A DNA stretch of 64,000 nucleotides from Evansella sp. LMS18 (GCF_024362785.1 NZ_CP093301.1:4836001-4900000); one strand, 5' to 3'; shown: positions 47,741 through 56,457, counted from the stretch's first letter. The notes: generated by a model from the letters alone, not told the origin. Numbers and translations: made by a program.

Positions 47741-47761
47741 ATATTTCGCAACACGAAATAT
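47741..47761. promoter_or_regulatory. Operator-like inverted repeat in the efflux promoter
   Basis: ATATTTCG-N5-CGAAATAT, a perfect 8-bp inverted repeat. On the minus strand it overlaps a possible -35 TTGCGA followed, after 16 nt, by TATACT. This is the position of a MarR- or TetR-type operator. Confidence 0.5.
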
Positions 47762-47954
47762 AGAGCTTATCTAAGATACATCAGGCACTTTCCCTTCCCA
47801 TTCTGTCCGATAAATTACATTATACAAAAGAAGTAACCTGAGTATTAAAGCAAAGCCAGTTTACTTTTACGCTCACTTATTGTCGACAATATTTGCTATT
47901 TTGCAAAAGCTGAGACATAATAAATTACTGATTAAAATTAGTCGAGGTGAGTTT
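47762..47954. other. Intergenic region upstream of BCCT gene
   Basis: Divergent gap. The frame of the transporter is open back to TTG 47880, but only GTG 47955 has a good ribosome binding site. No clear promoter pair was found. Confidence 0.4.
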
Positions 47955-49493
47955 GTGAAAAATGTTACTTCAGTCTTTTGGTATGCACTTGTAATTTGTA
48001 TTGCATTAGTTATCTGGGGCACGGTTGCTCCCACTCATTTACAATCCTTATCCTCTCAGCTGACGACTTTTATATCCGAAGCTTTCGGCTGGTACTACCT
48101 GCTGCTCATTATGTTATTTCTGGCCTTCTGTATTTATTTAATGTTTTCCAGGTTCGGAAAAATTAAATTAGGTAAGGAAGATGAAAAACCGGATTTTAGC
48201 ACGCCTACCTGGTTTGCGATGCTATTCAGCGCGGGGATGGGAATGGGAATGGTCTTCTGGACGACAGCGGAACCAATTTCCCACGCGTTTAACAGCCCTC
48301 CAAGATTCGAACCTGGCACCAATGACGCAATAAGGCAGTCACTCCAATACTCCTTTTTCCACTGGGGAATCCATGCCTGGGCTGTGTATGGAGTTGTAGC
48401 GCTGGTTCTGGCTTATTTTAAGTTCAGGAAAGGATATCCTGGATTAATAAGTGCAACACTTACCCCAATTTTTGGGAAAAAAAGTATGGCGGGTATGCCA
48501 GGCAAGCTAATTGATACTCTTGCCGTCTTTGCTACAGTTGTAGGTGTAGCTTCCACTCTCGGTTTTGGCTCCGCACAAATTAACGGTGGACTCGCATACT
48601 TGTTCGGTACACCTGATAATTTCAGTATGCAGTTATTAATCTTAGCGGTTGCCACTTTACTGTTCATAATCTCAGCCTGGTCTGGAATCGGAAAGGGCAT
48701 TAAATACTTAAGTAACATCAATATGGGTCTGGGGTTTCTTCTGTTGTTCCTGCTGTTCCTTGTCGGGCCGACATTATACATCCTGAATATGTTTACTTCC
48801 ACACTAGGCGGCTACATTACTAACTTCTTTGATATGAGTTTCCGCCTGTCACCGTTAAATGAAGAAAGACGTACCTGGATTGATAACTGGACCATATTTT
48901 ATTGGGCATGGTGGATATCCTGGTCGCCATTTGTCGGAATATTTATCGCCCGTGTTTCTAAAGGCAGGACTGTAAAGGAGTTCCTGATGGGTGTACTTTT
49001 TGTTCCTGCCATCGTATGCTTTATCTTTTTTGCGGTTTTTGGGGTTTCCGCACTTAATATAGAACAAAACGGTATAGATGTCATTTCCGCATACTCTCTT
49101 GAAACCACTACCTTTGGGGTTCTGCAGCATTATCCACTGGGTCAATTTATGGCATTGCTGACAATAGTGGTCGTTGCAATCTTCTTTATTACATCAGCCG
49201 ATTCAGCCACTTTTGTTCTTGGAATGCTGAGCACTAATGGTTCCATAAACCCTGCAAACCGGGTAAAGATTGTATGGGGTCTTGCCATGTCCGCTATGGC
49301 TGCTATCATTGTTTATTTTGGAGGAACACAAGGGCTCCAGAACATGCTGATTATCGCGGCATTGCCTTTTTCAGTGGTCATTCTGCTTATGGGGGGATCC
49401 TTTTATAAGGCAGCCAATTCCGAAGTTGAAAAAAGATCAAAAAAGAAACTTACGAAAGAAAAAATAAAAAATAAAGAACTTCCAGGTGATTAA
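47955..49493 (+). CDS. BCCT-family osmolyte transporter (glycine betaine/choline type)
   Basis: 512-aa betaine/choline/carnitine transporter with 12 membrane segments. Family motifs are MGMVFWTTAEPISHAF near residue 100 and WWISWSPFVGIFIARVSKGR near 330. The charged C-terminal tail (EVEKRSKKKLTKEKIKNKE) is the type of region that senses osmotic stress in BetP-like carriers. The start GTG 47955 follows GAGGTGAG. Imports compatible solutes with Na+ or H+. A clear terminator follows. Confidence 0.92.
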   Translation: MKNVTSVFWYALVICIALVIWGTVAPTHLQSLSSQLTTFISEAFGWYYLLLIMLFLAFCIYLMFSRFGKIKLGKEDEKPDFSTPTWFAMLFSAGMGMGMVFWTTAEPISHAFNSPPRFEPGTNDAIRQSLQYSFFHWGIHAWAVYGVVALVLAYFKFRKGYPGLISATLTPIFGKKSMAGMPGKLIDTLAVFATVVGVASTLGFGSAQINGGLAYLFGTPDNFSMQLLILAVATLLFIISAWSGIGKGIKYLSNINMGLGFLLLFLLFLVGPTLYILNMFTSTLGGYITNFFDMSFRLSPLNEERRTWIDNWTIFYWAWWISWSPFVGIFIARVSKGRTVKEFLMGVLFVPAIVCFIFFAVFGVSALNIEQNGIDVISAYSLETTTFGVLQHYPLGQFMALLTIVVVAIFFITSADSATFVLGMLSTNGSINPANRVKIVWGLAMSAMAAIIVYFGGTQGLQNMLIIAALPFSVVILLMGGSFYKAANSEVEKRSKKKLTKEKIKNKELPGD

Positions 49494-49528
49494 AAAATCA
49501 ATAGTTTTAATTATTGTTTACGTGCTGC

Positions 49529-49570
49529 AAAAACACCACCCATGCTCTTTGCATAGGTGGTGTTTCTTTT
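49529..49570 (+). terminator. Intrinsic terminator of BCCT gene
   Basis: 15-bp stem AAACACCACCCATGC / GCATAGGTGGTGTTT (one mismatch), 5-nt loop, followed by T-rich sequence. Confidence 0.9.
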
Positions 49571-49643
49571 TAAACCAGACTCTAATATGAAGATGTTAAG
49601 CTACTACTAGATAATCTCCCGGTCCCCGGATTTCAATATAGAA

Positions 49644-50657
49644 TTAAATAAAGTGCTGCAAAAGTGTCCCTTTGCCATTATTGAAAACAACCTCTGCATA
49701 AGCCCCGTTAACAAACGTCATCTGAGGAGGAAGATGGCCGCAATCAACATCATAAATTATTGGGATGCCCAGTTCTTCAAACAGCTCCTGATAAACGTCT
49801 TCAACAGAATAATCTTCCACAGTAGTATTTGCAGAACTCCTCCCAAATAAGATACCTGCACTGTTTGCGAACCAGCCTGAAAGCTTCATTTGAACAAGGG
49901 TTCTTCGCAAGTCATCTGTTTTTAATTCGCAGTTTTCAAAAAACCACAAAACAGGTTCATTATTTATATACTTCTTCTGGAATTCAGCTACCTGCCCGTA
50001 AGGAGTGCCAATCAAGTGTCTTATAACATCGATACAGCCTCCCAGTAAACGTCCACTTACTGTAACGTTTGAGCCGGAAACAGATTTCCAGACTGTCGAT
50101 TCCGTTAAATGAAAAATATGTGGTGTGGGATTATCGAACTTCCACTCTTTTTGAAATTTTTCCGATGACTTCTGAAGTACTGAACTGTTTACCTTAGTAT
50201 TGAGAACCTCTTCCCACTTTGCGGTTGTTTCATCAGAAGTTTCGCCTCTGACATCCACCAGATTATTCCCGTGTGCTGTCGCTATACCTGTGTTTAAAGT
50301 TATTGCCAGTAATAACAGGCTCGTATCAGAATAACCTAAAACCCACTTTGGGTTCATATTTTGAAATTCTATGTACTCCAGTATTTCAATAAGCAGCACT
50401 CCGCCCCAGGGAGGAAAAATTAAATGTATTTCATCATCCTGAATCATTTTGTTAAATTCAGCCGCCCTTTTTCTTGCTGGAGCTGATCTAGCTTTTTCCT
50501 GTGCCCAGACGGTTTCTCCGCAAATAACGTGATAGCCCTTCGACTCTAATCTCATGCATGCCTTGTGGATTAAATGATGCAGTTCAGCAGGCACGCCTGA
50601 AGACGGTGCCGTAACCCCTATCGTTGCGCCTTGTTTGAGAATCGGATATTTCATCAT
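49644..50657 (-). CDS. S66-family peptidase, LD-carboxypeptidase/MccF-like
   Basis: 337-aa serine peptidase. The nucleophile Ser lies in GYSDTS near residue 110, the preceding FPPWGG near 80 is the oxyanion region, and the Glu/His pair lies in VLWFFENCE and GHLPPQM. The family includes murein tetrapeptide LD-carboxypeptidases and MccF, which cleaves microcin C. Which role applies here cannot be told. Start ATG after AAGGGG. Downstream neighbour of the nucleotidyltransferase gene. Confidence 0.88.
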   Translation of the reverse strand: MMKYPILKQGATIGVTAPSSGVPAELHHLIHKACMRLESKGYHVICGETVWAQEKARSAPARKRAAEFNKMIQDDEIHLIFPPWGGVLLIEILEYIEFQNMNPKWVLGYSDTSLLLLAITLNTGIATAHGNNLVDVRGETSDETTAKWEEVLNTKVNSSVLQKSSEKFQKEWKFDNPTPHIFHLTESTVWKSVSGSNVTVSGRLLGGCIDVIRHLIGTPYGQVAEFQKKYINNEPVLWFFENCELKTDDLRRTLVQMKLSGWFANSAGILFGRSSANTTVEDYSVEDVYQELFEELGIPIIYDVDCGHLPPQMTFVNGAYAEVVFNNGKGTLLQHFI

Positions 50658-50784
50658 AAAATAGCCCCTTTTATTTTTTCATTGAATCTTTAACTCTTCC
50701 TCTAACAATGTGCCCATTAGGCGGAGAAATGGGCCAGCCATGGCTTCTTTTCCTAATTCTGACTCGAGCCACGTTCGTTCCTGT

Positions 50785-51459
50785 TCAATAAGCTTCACGG
50801 ATGCCAGCAGCAGCCTCCTTATGTAAGGATGGTGTCACATAATTATATATAGTGTTTATATGGTTTAATTTCTCCCCTGACAAGAATTTACTAAGCGTTT
50901 TTATCCCCAGTTGCGCATGTTCAGGAGAATAGCGGTGGAGCAGGACTTTCGCCAGATTTGGCATTAAAAAGCGCAGCATCTCCACTGCCCACAAATCGTT
51001 GTCCCTTTGAACTGCTTTTCGGTACTGAAAAAGGAACCAAGCCACATCGTAGGCATGGCTGTCAAATTCCTCCTGAGTAAGAAACAGGTTTTGCGACGCC
51101 TGAAACTTTTCCAGTAACCCGTAGGGATCATATATTACTTTAAAGTAATCTTTCTCCTTAAATGTTTTCTCTGTCACCGTAAACAAATCCACATGGAGCA
51201 AGTTATCGTATACGGCTATTATCTGAGGAGCGATAATAAACAAATCTTCGTGAAACAAAACCTTTCTGTATGCTTCCAGGTGTTTTAATCGATTTGCGAG
51301 AAATTCTTTTTCATCCTCGTCATCAACAAGACAGTAAAGGTCTATATCGGAATACTCGTCATCTTCGCCTCTTCCTATTGAGCCCTTCACAAACACTGCC
51401 TGTACAGTGTGGTCTTTTACTAAACTTGCTGAAATGAGTTTCAAAGCCTCCTTTTGCAT
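50785..51459 (-). CDS. Nucleotidyltransferase-domain protein, probably frameshifted at its 3' end
   Basis: 224-aa protein with the nucleotidyltransferase motif FVKGSIGRGEDDEYSDIDLY (G-S...D-x-D) at about residues 23-42, as in aminoglycoside adenylyltransferase-like proteins. The ATG at 51459 follows AGGAGGTGA. The frame stops at 50785 shortly after a GCTGCTGCTGG stretch, but coding-like sequence continues in another frame (VKLIEQERTWLESELGKEAM...) to TGA 50679, which ends 22 nt before the MccF-like gene. A one-base change in the GCT run would join the two. The target of the enzyme is unknown. Confidence 0.75.
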   Translation of the reverse strand: MQKEALKLISASLVKDHTVQAVFVKGSIGRGEDDEYSDIDLYCLVDDEDEKEFLANRLKHLEAYRKVLFHEDLFIIAPQIIAVYDNLLHVDLFTVTEKTFKEKDYFKVIYDPYGLLEKFQASQNLFLTQEEFDSHAYDVAWFLFQYRKAVQRDNDLWAVEMLRFLMPNLAKVLLHRYSPEHAQLGIKTLSKFLSGEKLNHINTIYNYVTPSLHKEAAAGIREAY

Positions 51460-51478
51460 GACTATCACCTCCTGAAAA

Positions 51479-51505
51479 CGACAGGTGCAGACACCTGTCG
51501 TTTAT
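51479..51505 (-). terminator. Hairpin terminator between hydratase and nucleotidyltransferase genes
   Basis: Stem CGACAGGTG / CACCTGTCG around a short loop; followed on the minus strand by TTTTC. It lies upstream of the next gene's ribosome binding site. Confidence 0.65.
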
Positions 51506-51516
51506 TATCGTCTTCC

Positions 51517-52305
51517 TTAATCAGTCACATTGATTTTTACCGATCCCAATTGGCTGAATTCTGCTTCATACACTCCTTTTTCCAGAGGAATTGGCGAGGT
51601 TAGTGTTCCTGAGGAGATAACCATCCCTTTTTTCAGGTATTTATCTGCCTTTGCAAGCTTTTTTACAAGCCATAAAATGGAGTTTAACGGGTTGCTCATG
51701 ACATGGGTGGAGATTCCTTCATCGATCTTCTTGCCATGACGTTTCAGAGAGACTGTAATCTTTTCTAATTCAACTGTCGAGGACTCCTTCCACTCTGGTG
51801 ATGTAACGATTTTCCCTGTAACTCCATTATCACAAATGAGGTCCATTAGCTGGAAATTAGGAAACCAGTCTGTATATCTGGAGTCCGGGACTTCTAAGCA
51901 CGCTGCTGCCTTTGTTTTAGCAGCGATTTCCTCAACAGTGGCATCATAAGGCAGATCATCCGTTAAGAGAAAAGCAATTTCCGCTTCAAGGAGAGGACTG
52001 TTCATATTTGATAAATAAATATTCCGGACTTCCCCTTCTAAGTGATTTGATGTTAACAATGTCCCGTATGCCGGTTCATCTGTATCCGCTAACGCCTGTG
52101 TTTCCGGGCTTGTCATGCTCACTTTATATCCTTTAACTTCATCATTTAACTGTGCGGATTTCTTAGCAATCAACTCATGCTGAAACCTGTATGCCTCATC
52201 CTCGCTTAATGTAACCGTATTGCTGAGAAACGGTACAGGAGTAATATTTTTTTCTGCCTCCAGTAACTTATCAATATACGTTTGTACCTCTGTCTCTTTA
52301 CCCAT
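51517..52305 (-). CDS. 2-keto-4-pentenoate hydratase/decarboxylase-family protein (MhpD-like)
   Basis: 262-aa FAH-superfamily enzyme. Features: KVSMTSPETQALADTDEPAYGTLLTS near 60-85, EAEIAFLL near 107 (metal-binding Glu pair) and the C-terminal ISSGTLTSPIPLEKG. Family members hydrate or decarboxylate 2-oxo acids in catechol meta-cleavage. No other aromatic pathway genes are nearby, so the substrate is open. Confidence 0.88.
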   Translation of the reverse strand: MGKETEVQTYIDKLLEAEKNITPVPFLSNTVTLSEDEAYRFQHELIAKKSAQLNDEVKGYKVSMTSPETQALADTDEPAYGTLLTSNHLEGEVRNIYLSNMNSPLLEAEIAFLLTDDLPYDATVEEIAAKTKAAACLEVPDSRYTDWFPNFQLMDLICDNGVTGKIVTSPEWKESSTVELEKITVSLKRHGKKIDEGISTHVMSNPLNSILWLVKKLAKADKYLKKGMVISSGTLTSPIPLEKGVYEAEFSQLGSVKINVTD

Positions 52306-52470
52306 ACAACGACCTCCAGCTGTTTTTCATCTTCATCCATGTTAAGTTATTCTAATATATTTATTATTTCGACAGATTTAAAGATATTCCTTCCTGGAAA
52401 CAGATTAACTCCTGCATTTAACAAAGAGCATCCTCCGGTAACTTATGCCGGTTAAAAGTTATTGTATATT

Positions 52471-53046
52471 TTAATTCTGTTTTAACGAATTTTTTCTTTC
52501 ATTAAGCCTTTCTAAAACAGATAAAATCTCCGGAATAGCCGCATGGTCAGCTGGCTCTGAATCAATATGCTGCCACAGCACCTTCTCTTTTGGGTTAATT
52601 AAAAATGTCCCCCCTAACTGATAAACATCCTGGCTGGCCATTGCCTTTTTTACCACTTTTCGTTTCTCTGAGTCCTTCGGAAAAATCTCGCGTAACCTGC
52701 CGGAAAAAAGATAGTTGGAGATGATGGCAAGAGAGCTCATGATTGAAAGCCGATTCAGTGATAATTCCTTATAAAAATGGCGATCCGGGTCTCCTAATAT
52801 CATAAAAGGATAAGAACCAAATACCTCGGAAAATTGTTTCAGCTGATTTGATTTTGCAGGAGTAACCGCAATAATCGATACCCCTTTGGAACAGATCTCT
52901 TCTGAATGCTCACGCAACTGCGTAAGAAAGTCACGGCAAACAGGTCAGCCTAAATGCCTGACTATTACAAAGAGAACAGGATTTTCCTGGAGTAAGTCTG
53001 GAAAACCGACAGTCACACCCTCTTTAGTCTCAAACACACAGTTCAT
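52471..53046 (-). CDS. Peroxiredoxin-like (AhpC/TSA-2 type) selenoprotein with in-frame UGA
   Basis: 191-aa thioredoxin-fold protein read through TGA at 52947-52945 (Sec34). The frame starts at ATG 53046, after AAGGAGGGAC, and stops at 52471. The active-site region reads VIVRHLG-U-PVCRDF; relatives have RHFGCxxCRE, so Sec replaces the first Cys of a U-x-x-C motif. Later, IIAVTPAKSNQLKQF, FMILGDPDRHFYKELSL and GGTFLINPKEKVLWQH follow the Prx-like-2 pattern. A hairpin starts 18 nt after UGA. It is the last gene of an operon with an ECF41 sigma factor and a FAD oxidoreductase. A standard caller would report only the 148 residues after the UGA. Confidence 0.9.
52909..52926 (-). promoter_or_regulatory. 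bSECIS-like hairpin of peroxiredoxin-like selenoprotein
   Basis: Stem CTTACGC / GCGTGAG with loop AGTT, starting 18 nt after the UGA and inside coding sequence. Loop with GU and distance agree with bacterial SECIS elements. Confidence 0.72.
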
Positions 53047-53089
53047 TTTTTGTCCCTCCTTCACAGTTATTGCCCAATGTGAAACACAC

Positions 53090-53953
53090 TTATTTTTGAT
53101 TAAGCTTCTCAGGATTTAACAGCATATAGATTTCTTTAATTCGCTCGTTAATAATATAAAAACTGATTACACTGTGCAGCTCCCCGTTTATTCTGTTTAC
53201 GACAGCCGGCTGGCCATTAATTCTTTTCACTTCAAAAATAAAATCATCTGGCATTTTTTTAATAATTCCGAATATAAAGGACAATACATTCCTGCTGGAT
53301 ACAATTGGCCGTATGGCCGCTTTAACGATCCCGCCGCCATCGGAGTACAAAATAACCTCTTCTGATACCAGTTTCAGCAGCTCTGTTGTGTTCTTCGTCT
53401 GAAATGCCTCGATAAAACGAAGGATAAGCGATTTGTTTTTTTCATAATCCAGGCTTTCCGCTGAAACAGCGGAAAGCTTTTTCTTAGCCCGGCTGTTTAG
53501 CTGACGGCAGCTGGATTCCTGCTTTTCTATGAAACTGGAAATTTCTGCATACGAAAAACTGAATACCTCTCTCAGTAAAAAAACAGCCCGTTCATGGGGA
53601 GACAAGTTTTCCATCATCCTTAAATAAGCGATACTTAATCCTTCCTTCTGTATGGCTGTTTCAGAAGGGTCCTTTTCCTTCAGATCATCTGGCCATAAAG
53701 GTTCCGGGAGCCATGGACCAATATACTGTTCTCGTCTGAAGCGAGCAGACTTTAATAAATCCAGACAGCAGTTAGTCATTACTTTACACAGATAGGCTTT
53801 TTTGTTTTCCAGCTTTACCTCATTAATTTGATATGCTCGTAAAAATGTTTCCTGGACAAGGTCCTCTACGTCTTTTACGGAGCCAAGCAAACGATATCCT
53901 AATGAAAACAACAGGGGCCGATATTTCATATATTCTTCATTAGTAATTTGCAC
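53090..53953 (-). CDS. ECF41-family RNA polymerase sigma factor (SigJ-like)
   Basis: 287-aa ECF sigma factor with sigma2 (1-75; DVEDLVQETFLRAY), sigma4 (105-165; LSPHERAVFLLREVFSFSYAEISSF) and a SnoaL-like C-terminal extension (175-287). The extension carries YSDGGGIVKAA and NPEKL, which match the conserved DGGG and NPDKL motifs of group ECF41, where the extension tunes activity in place of an anti-sigma factor. It lies 9 nt after the oxidoreductase stop and 43 nt before the selenoprotein. The promoter at 55277-55303 matches its own predicted target. Confidence 0.92.
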   Translation of the reverse strand: MQITNEEYMKYRPLLFSLGYRLLGSVKDVEDLVQETFLRAYQINEVKLENKKAYLCKVMTNCCLDLLKSARFRREQYIGPWLPEPLWPDDLKEKDPSETAIQKEGLSIAYLRMMENLSPHERAVFLLREVFSFSYAEISSFIEKQESSCRQLNSRAKKKLSAVSAESLDYEKNKSLILRFIEAFQTKNTTELLKLVSEEVILYSDGGGIVKAAIRPIVSSRNVLSFIFGIIKKMPDDFIFEVKRINGQPAVVNRINGELHSVISFYIINERIKEIYMLLNPEKLNQK

Positions 53954-53962
53954 TTTATCACC

Positions 53963-55243
53963 CTATTCGTTTTGAATCATTTGCAGTGCCACTTTTTTGG
54001 CACTGCTGACCGCTGCTTCTGAGAGAATCAGATCCGGCGATGCCCAGTCCCCTGCTATAAATAAACCAGGAATAATCTTCTCTGCCAGCTCGAGCCTCTT
54101 CTCGTCTTCAGCCATAGGTAAACGCTGATTGACAATGATACGGGGCAAGCAGCGCTTTTCAATGAGCTGATGTTCCCATTCTGGTTGTATTCTTTCTAAA
54201 AACTTGTGAAGTTCATCTTGTATTCCTTCTCCAGGTCCACTCTCTTCCTCGCGTAAATATTTTAATACGTGCAGAACTGTATTTTGTCCTGATTCAGAAA
54301 GCTTTGCATATGCGGAGTGCACGGAATAATAAAAGGGCTCATCGATTCCCATGGCAAATAGTCTTGCAGGCTGAGGGAGCCTTTTTAAAGCAATATCCAA
54401 CGTGGCTGCTCTGACAGGTTTCATTTCTCGGAAGAAGCTGAGCGCCGAATTGGCATCCGTATGATCCAGTATACTAACCAGCTCATTTGGAGAGCCCGTA
54501 TATAAAACCTGTTTCCCAATAATCTCACTGCCATCAGCAAGAACTACCTGAAAGCAGCCATTTACAGCGTTCGCATTTATTTTCCTAACAACATTTCTTG
54601 TGCGAACCTGTACACGTGAAACTACTGCCCTGTTGTGCAGCTGATCAATGATTGTCTGCCAGCCTCCGTCTAAGTAAATAGTTCCTCCCATGGCAAGTTT
54701 CATATGGTTAACCATTACCTTGGCACTGGCTTTCTCAGGTGCATGGCAATAGGTTGCCAGCCGGCCTAATACATACAAGAGTGATCGAACCTTAAATGAG
54801 TCGGTGGTCTGCTCCCCCCATTGCTTAAAGGGTTGGTGTGCAAGTGTTTGTGGGTCTGTATTATTTAACTTCATCACTACCCTGGCCCATTCAATTCGTT
54901 CTCTCCAGCTTAAAAATGTTGTTTTTAAGATGCCTGCCGGAGAAAAAGGAGCCTCGTATACAGTTGCACCTTCCAGTAAAATTCCACTGGTTCCTGGTGG
55001 GTTACCGCTAAGCTTAATACCCAATTCCTCAAGAACCGGTTTCGCATTTCCTTCCTTATAAAGTGCATGTGGACCTAAATTAAAAAAAGTTCCATTTCTC
55101 TTTTCTGTTATTGCACGTCCGCCTGTCTTTCTCCTGCTTTCTAATAAGAGAACAGACAAATTAGTTTTTTCACATAAAATGTTTGCTGCCACATAACCCG
55201 CCAGCCCTCCGCCAATTATTACAACATCCCACTTTTCTGCCAT
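53963..55243 (-). CDS. FAD-dependent oxidoreductase, amine oxidase/phytoene desaturase-like
   Basis: 426-aa flavoprotein. The FAD Rossmann motif VVIIGGGLAGYVAANILCEK lies at residues 7-26, followed by LLLESRRKTGGRA; the C-terminal FAD motif is LFIAGDWASPDLILSEAAVSSA. The ATG at 55243 follows AAGGAGG and is preferred to a start 34 codons upstream, which would overlap the promoter. The substrate is not evident. First gene of the ECF41 operon; oxidoreductases are among the known partners of ECF41 sigma factors. Confidence 0.88.
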   Translation of the reverse strand: MAEKWDVVIIGGGLAGYVAANILCEKTNLSVLLLESRRKTGGRAITEKRNGTFFNLGPHALYKEGNAKPVLEELGIKLSGNPPGTSGILLEGATVYEAPFSPAGILKTTFLSWRERIEWARVVMKLNNTDPQTLAHQPFKQWGEQTTDSFKVRSLLYVLGRLATYCHAPEKASAKVMVNHMKLAMGGTIYLDGGWQTIIDQLHNRAVVSRVQVRTRNVVRKINANAVNGCFQVVLADGSEIIGKQVLYTGSPNELVSILDHTDANSALSFFREMKPVRAATLDIALKRLPQPARLFAMGIDEPFYYSVHSAYAKLSESGQNTVLHVLKYLREEESGPGEGIQDELHKFLERIQPEWEHQLIEKRCLPRIIVNQRLPMAEDEKRLELAEKIIPGLFIAGDWASPDLILSEAAVSSAKKVALQMIQNE

Positions 55244-55276
55244 AAGAATAACCTCCTTAAGTTCCTTCATTAACAT

Positions 55277-55303
55277 GACGAAGTATGGAGGTGAAATGTG
55301 ACA
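55277..55303 (-). promoter_or_regulatory. ECF41-type promoter of the oxidoreductase-sigma-selenoprotein operon
   Basis: Minus strand TGTCACA (55303-55297), 16-nt spacer, CGTC (55280-55277). This equals the described ECF41 target TGTCACA-N16-CGTC exactly. It lies 34 nt upstream of the oxidoreductase ATG, as expected for an autoregulated operon. Confidence 0.88.
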
Positions 55304-55493
55304 GAGAACAATTATTAACTTTTTCTCAAACATATAGCGGGTCAATGTATAGAGTATCTATACTATCCGGTTTCCATTTTGAAATGAAAATTCTGTAATA
55401 TAACCGTTCCTTATTACTCTTTAAGAATGGATAACCACACCATTCTTCAGGAATAATATCACTGTTTGAATTTACCAGGAAGGGGACGAGCAA

Positions 55494-56357
55494 ATGGAGA
55501 AAGAGAATATGTCATATGGCAGTGATTACAAGCCTATCCCGGCTACTTCTGTCACGAGCGGTGTTGGAATAGAGGTTTTACCTGATTTATATTGCGGCAA
55601 TGTACAAATTGTGAATATTGCCCTGGCTGGAAATCCTGCGGACAAAGATTTTGTATTAATTGATGCAGGGACGCCTGGTTCAGCAGATACGATTTTTTCC
55701 ATGGTGGAAGAGCGTTTCGGCGCCGGCAGTAAACCGAAAGCAATCATATTAACACACGGGCATTTTGATCATGTGGGGGCAATCCTAGAGCTGGTTAAAA
55801 AATGGGATATTCCCGTTTATGCACATGAAGCAGAAATTCCATTTTTAACTGGAAAGACGAGTTATCCAGACCCGGATCCTACGGTAGAGGGCGGTATGGT
55901 CGCGAAAATGTCGCCTATGTTTCCTAATGAGCCAATTAACTTAGGAAACCATGTTCACGTGCTCCCTGCAGATGGGCACGTGCCTGGGATGCAGGGATTT
56001 AAATGGATCCATACACCTGGCCATACACCTGGCCACGTCTCTCTTTTCAGGGAATCTGACCGGGCTTTAATTGCTGGAGACGCGTTTGTTACGGTAAAAC
56101 AGGAATCCTTGTATTCTGTTTTAACCCAGGAGCAGGAAATCAGCGGACCTCCCCGGTATTTAACTCCCGATTGGGAAGCAGCAAAACAATCTGTAAAAGT
56201 GCTGCAGCAATTAAAACCGTCGGTGGCAGTCACTGGGCATGGGCTGCCTATGGCGGGAACAGAACTGGAGGAAAACTTAGAGAGGCTTGCCGATAACTTT
56301 GATGAGATTGCCGTACCAGATTACGGAAGATTTGTAGACAAGGACATGAACCATTAA
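55494..56357 (+). CDS. MBL-fold metallo-hydrolase
   Basis: 287-aa metallo-beta-lactamase-fold hydrolase. The metal motif HGHFDHVGA lies near residue 86; further ligands are in GHVPG, HTPGHTPGHVSLF and AGDAF. Such proteins hydrolyse thioesters, lactones or similar. It diverges from the ECF41 operon with 250 nt between starts. A terminator follows at 56424-56457. Confidence 0.88.
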   Translation: MEKENMSYGSDYKPIPATSVTSGVGIEVLPDLYCGNVQIVNIALAGNPADKDFVLIDAGTPGSADTIFSMVEERFGAGSKPKAIILTHGHFDHVGAILELVKKWDIPVYAHEAEIPFLTGKTSYPDPDPTVEGGMVAKMSPMFPNEPINLGNHVHVLPADGHVPGMQGFKWIHTPGHTPGHVSLFRESDRALIAGDAFVTVKQESLYSVLTQEQEISGPPRYLTPDWEAAKQSVKVLQQLKPSVAVTGHGLPMAGTELEENLERLADNFDEIAVPDYGRFVDKDMNH

Positions 56358-56423
56358 TGGACAGCTGTATCCTGAAAGCATAAACCTTTCCAGATAAGAA
56401 TCCGCTGAGCTGAGTATTGTACT

Positions 56424-56457
56424 AGTGAGCAAAGCCCCAGCCTTTGCTCACTTTCTT
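56424..56457 (+). terminator. Intrinsic terminator of MBL gene
   Basis: Perfect 11-bp stem AGTGAGCAAAG / CTTTGCTCACT with a 7-nt loop, followed by TTCTT. Confidence 0.82.

Noticed and set aside
50783-50790. TGA at the end of the nucleotidyltransferase as selenocysteine
   Set aside because: The sequence after it is not coding-like in that frame; the coding signal continues in another frame, which fits a frameshift. No suitable hairpin was seen.
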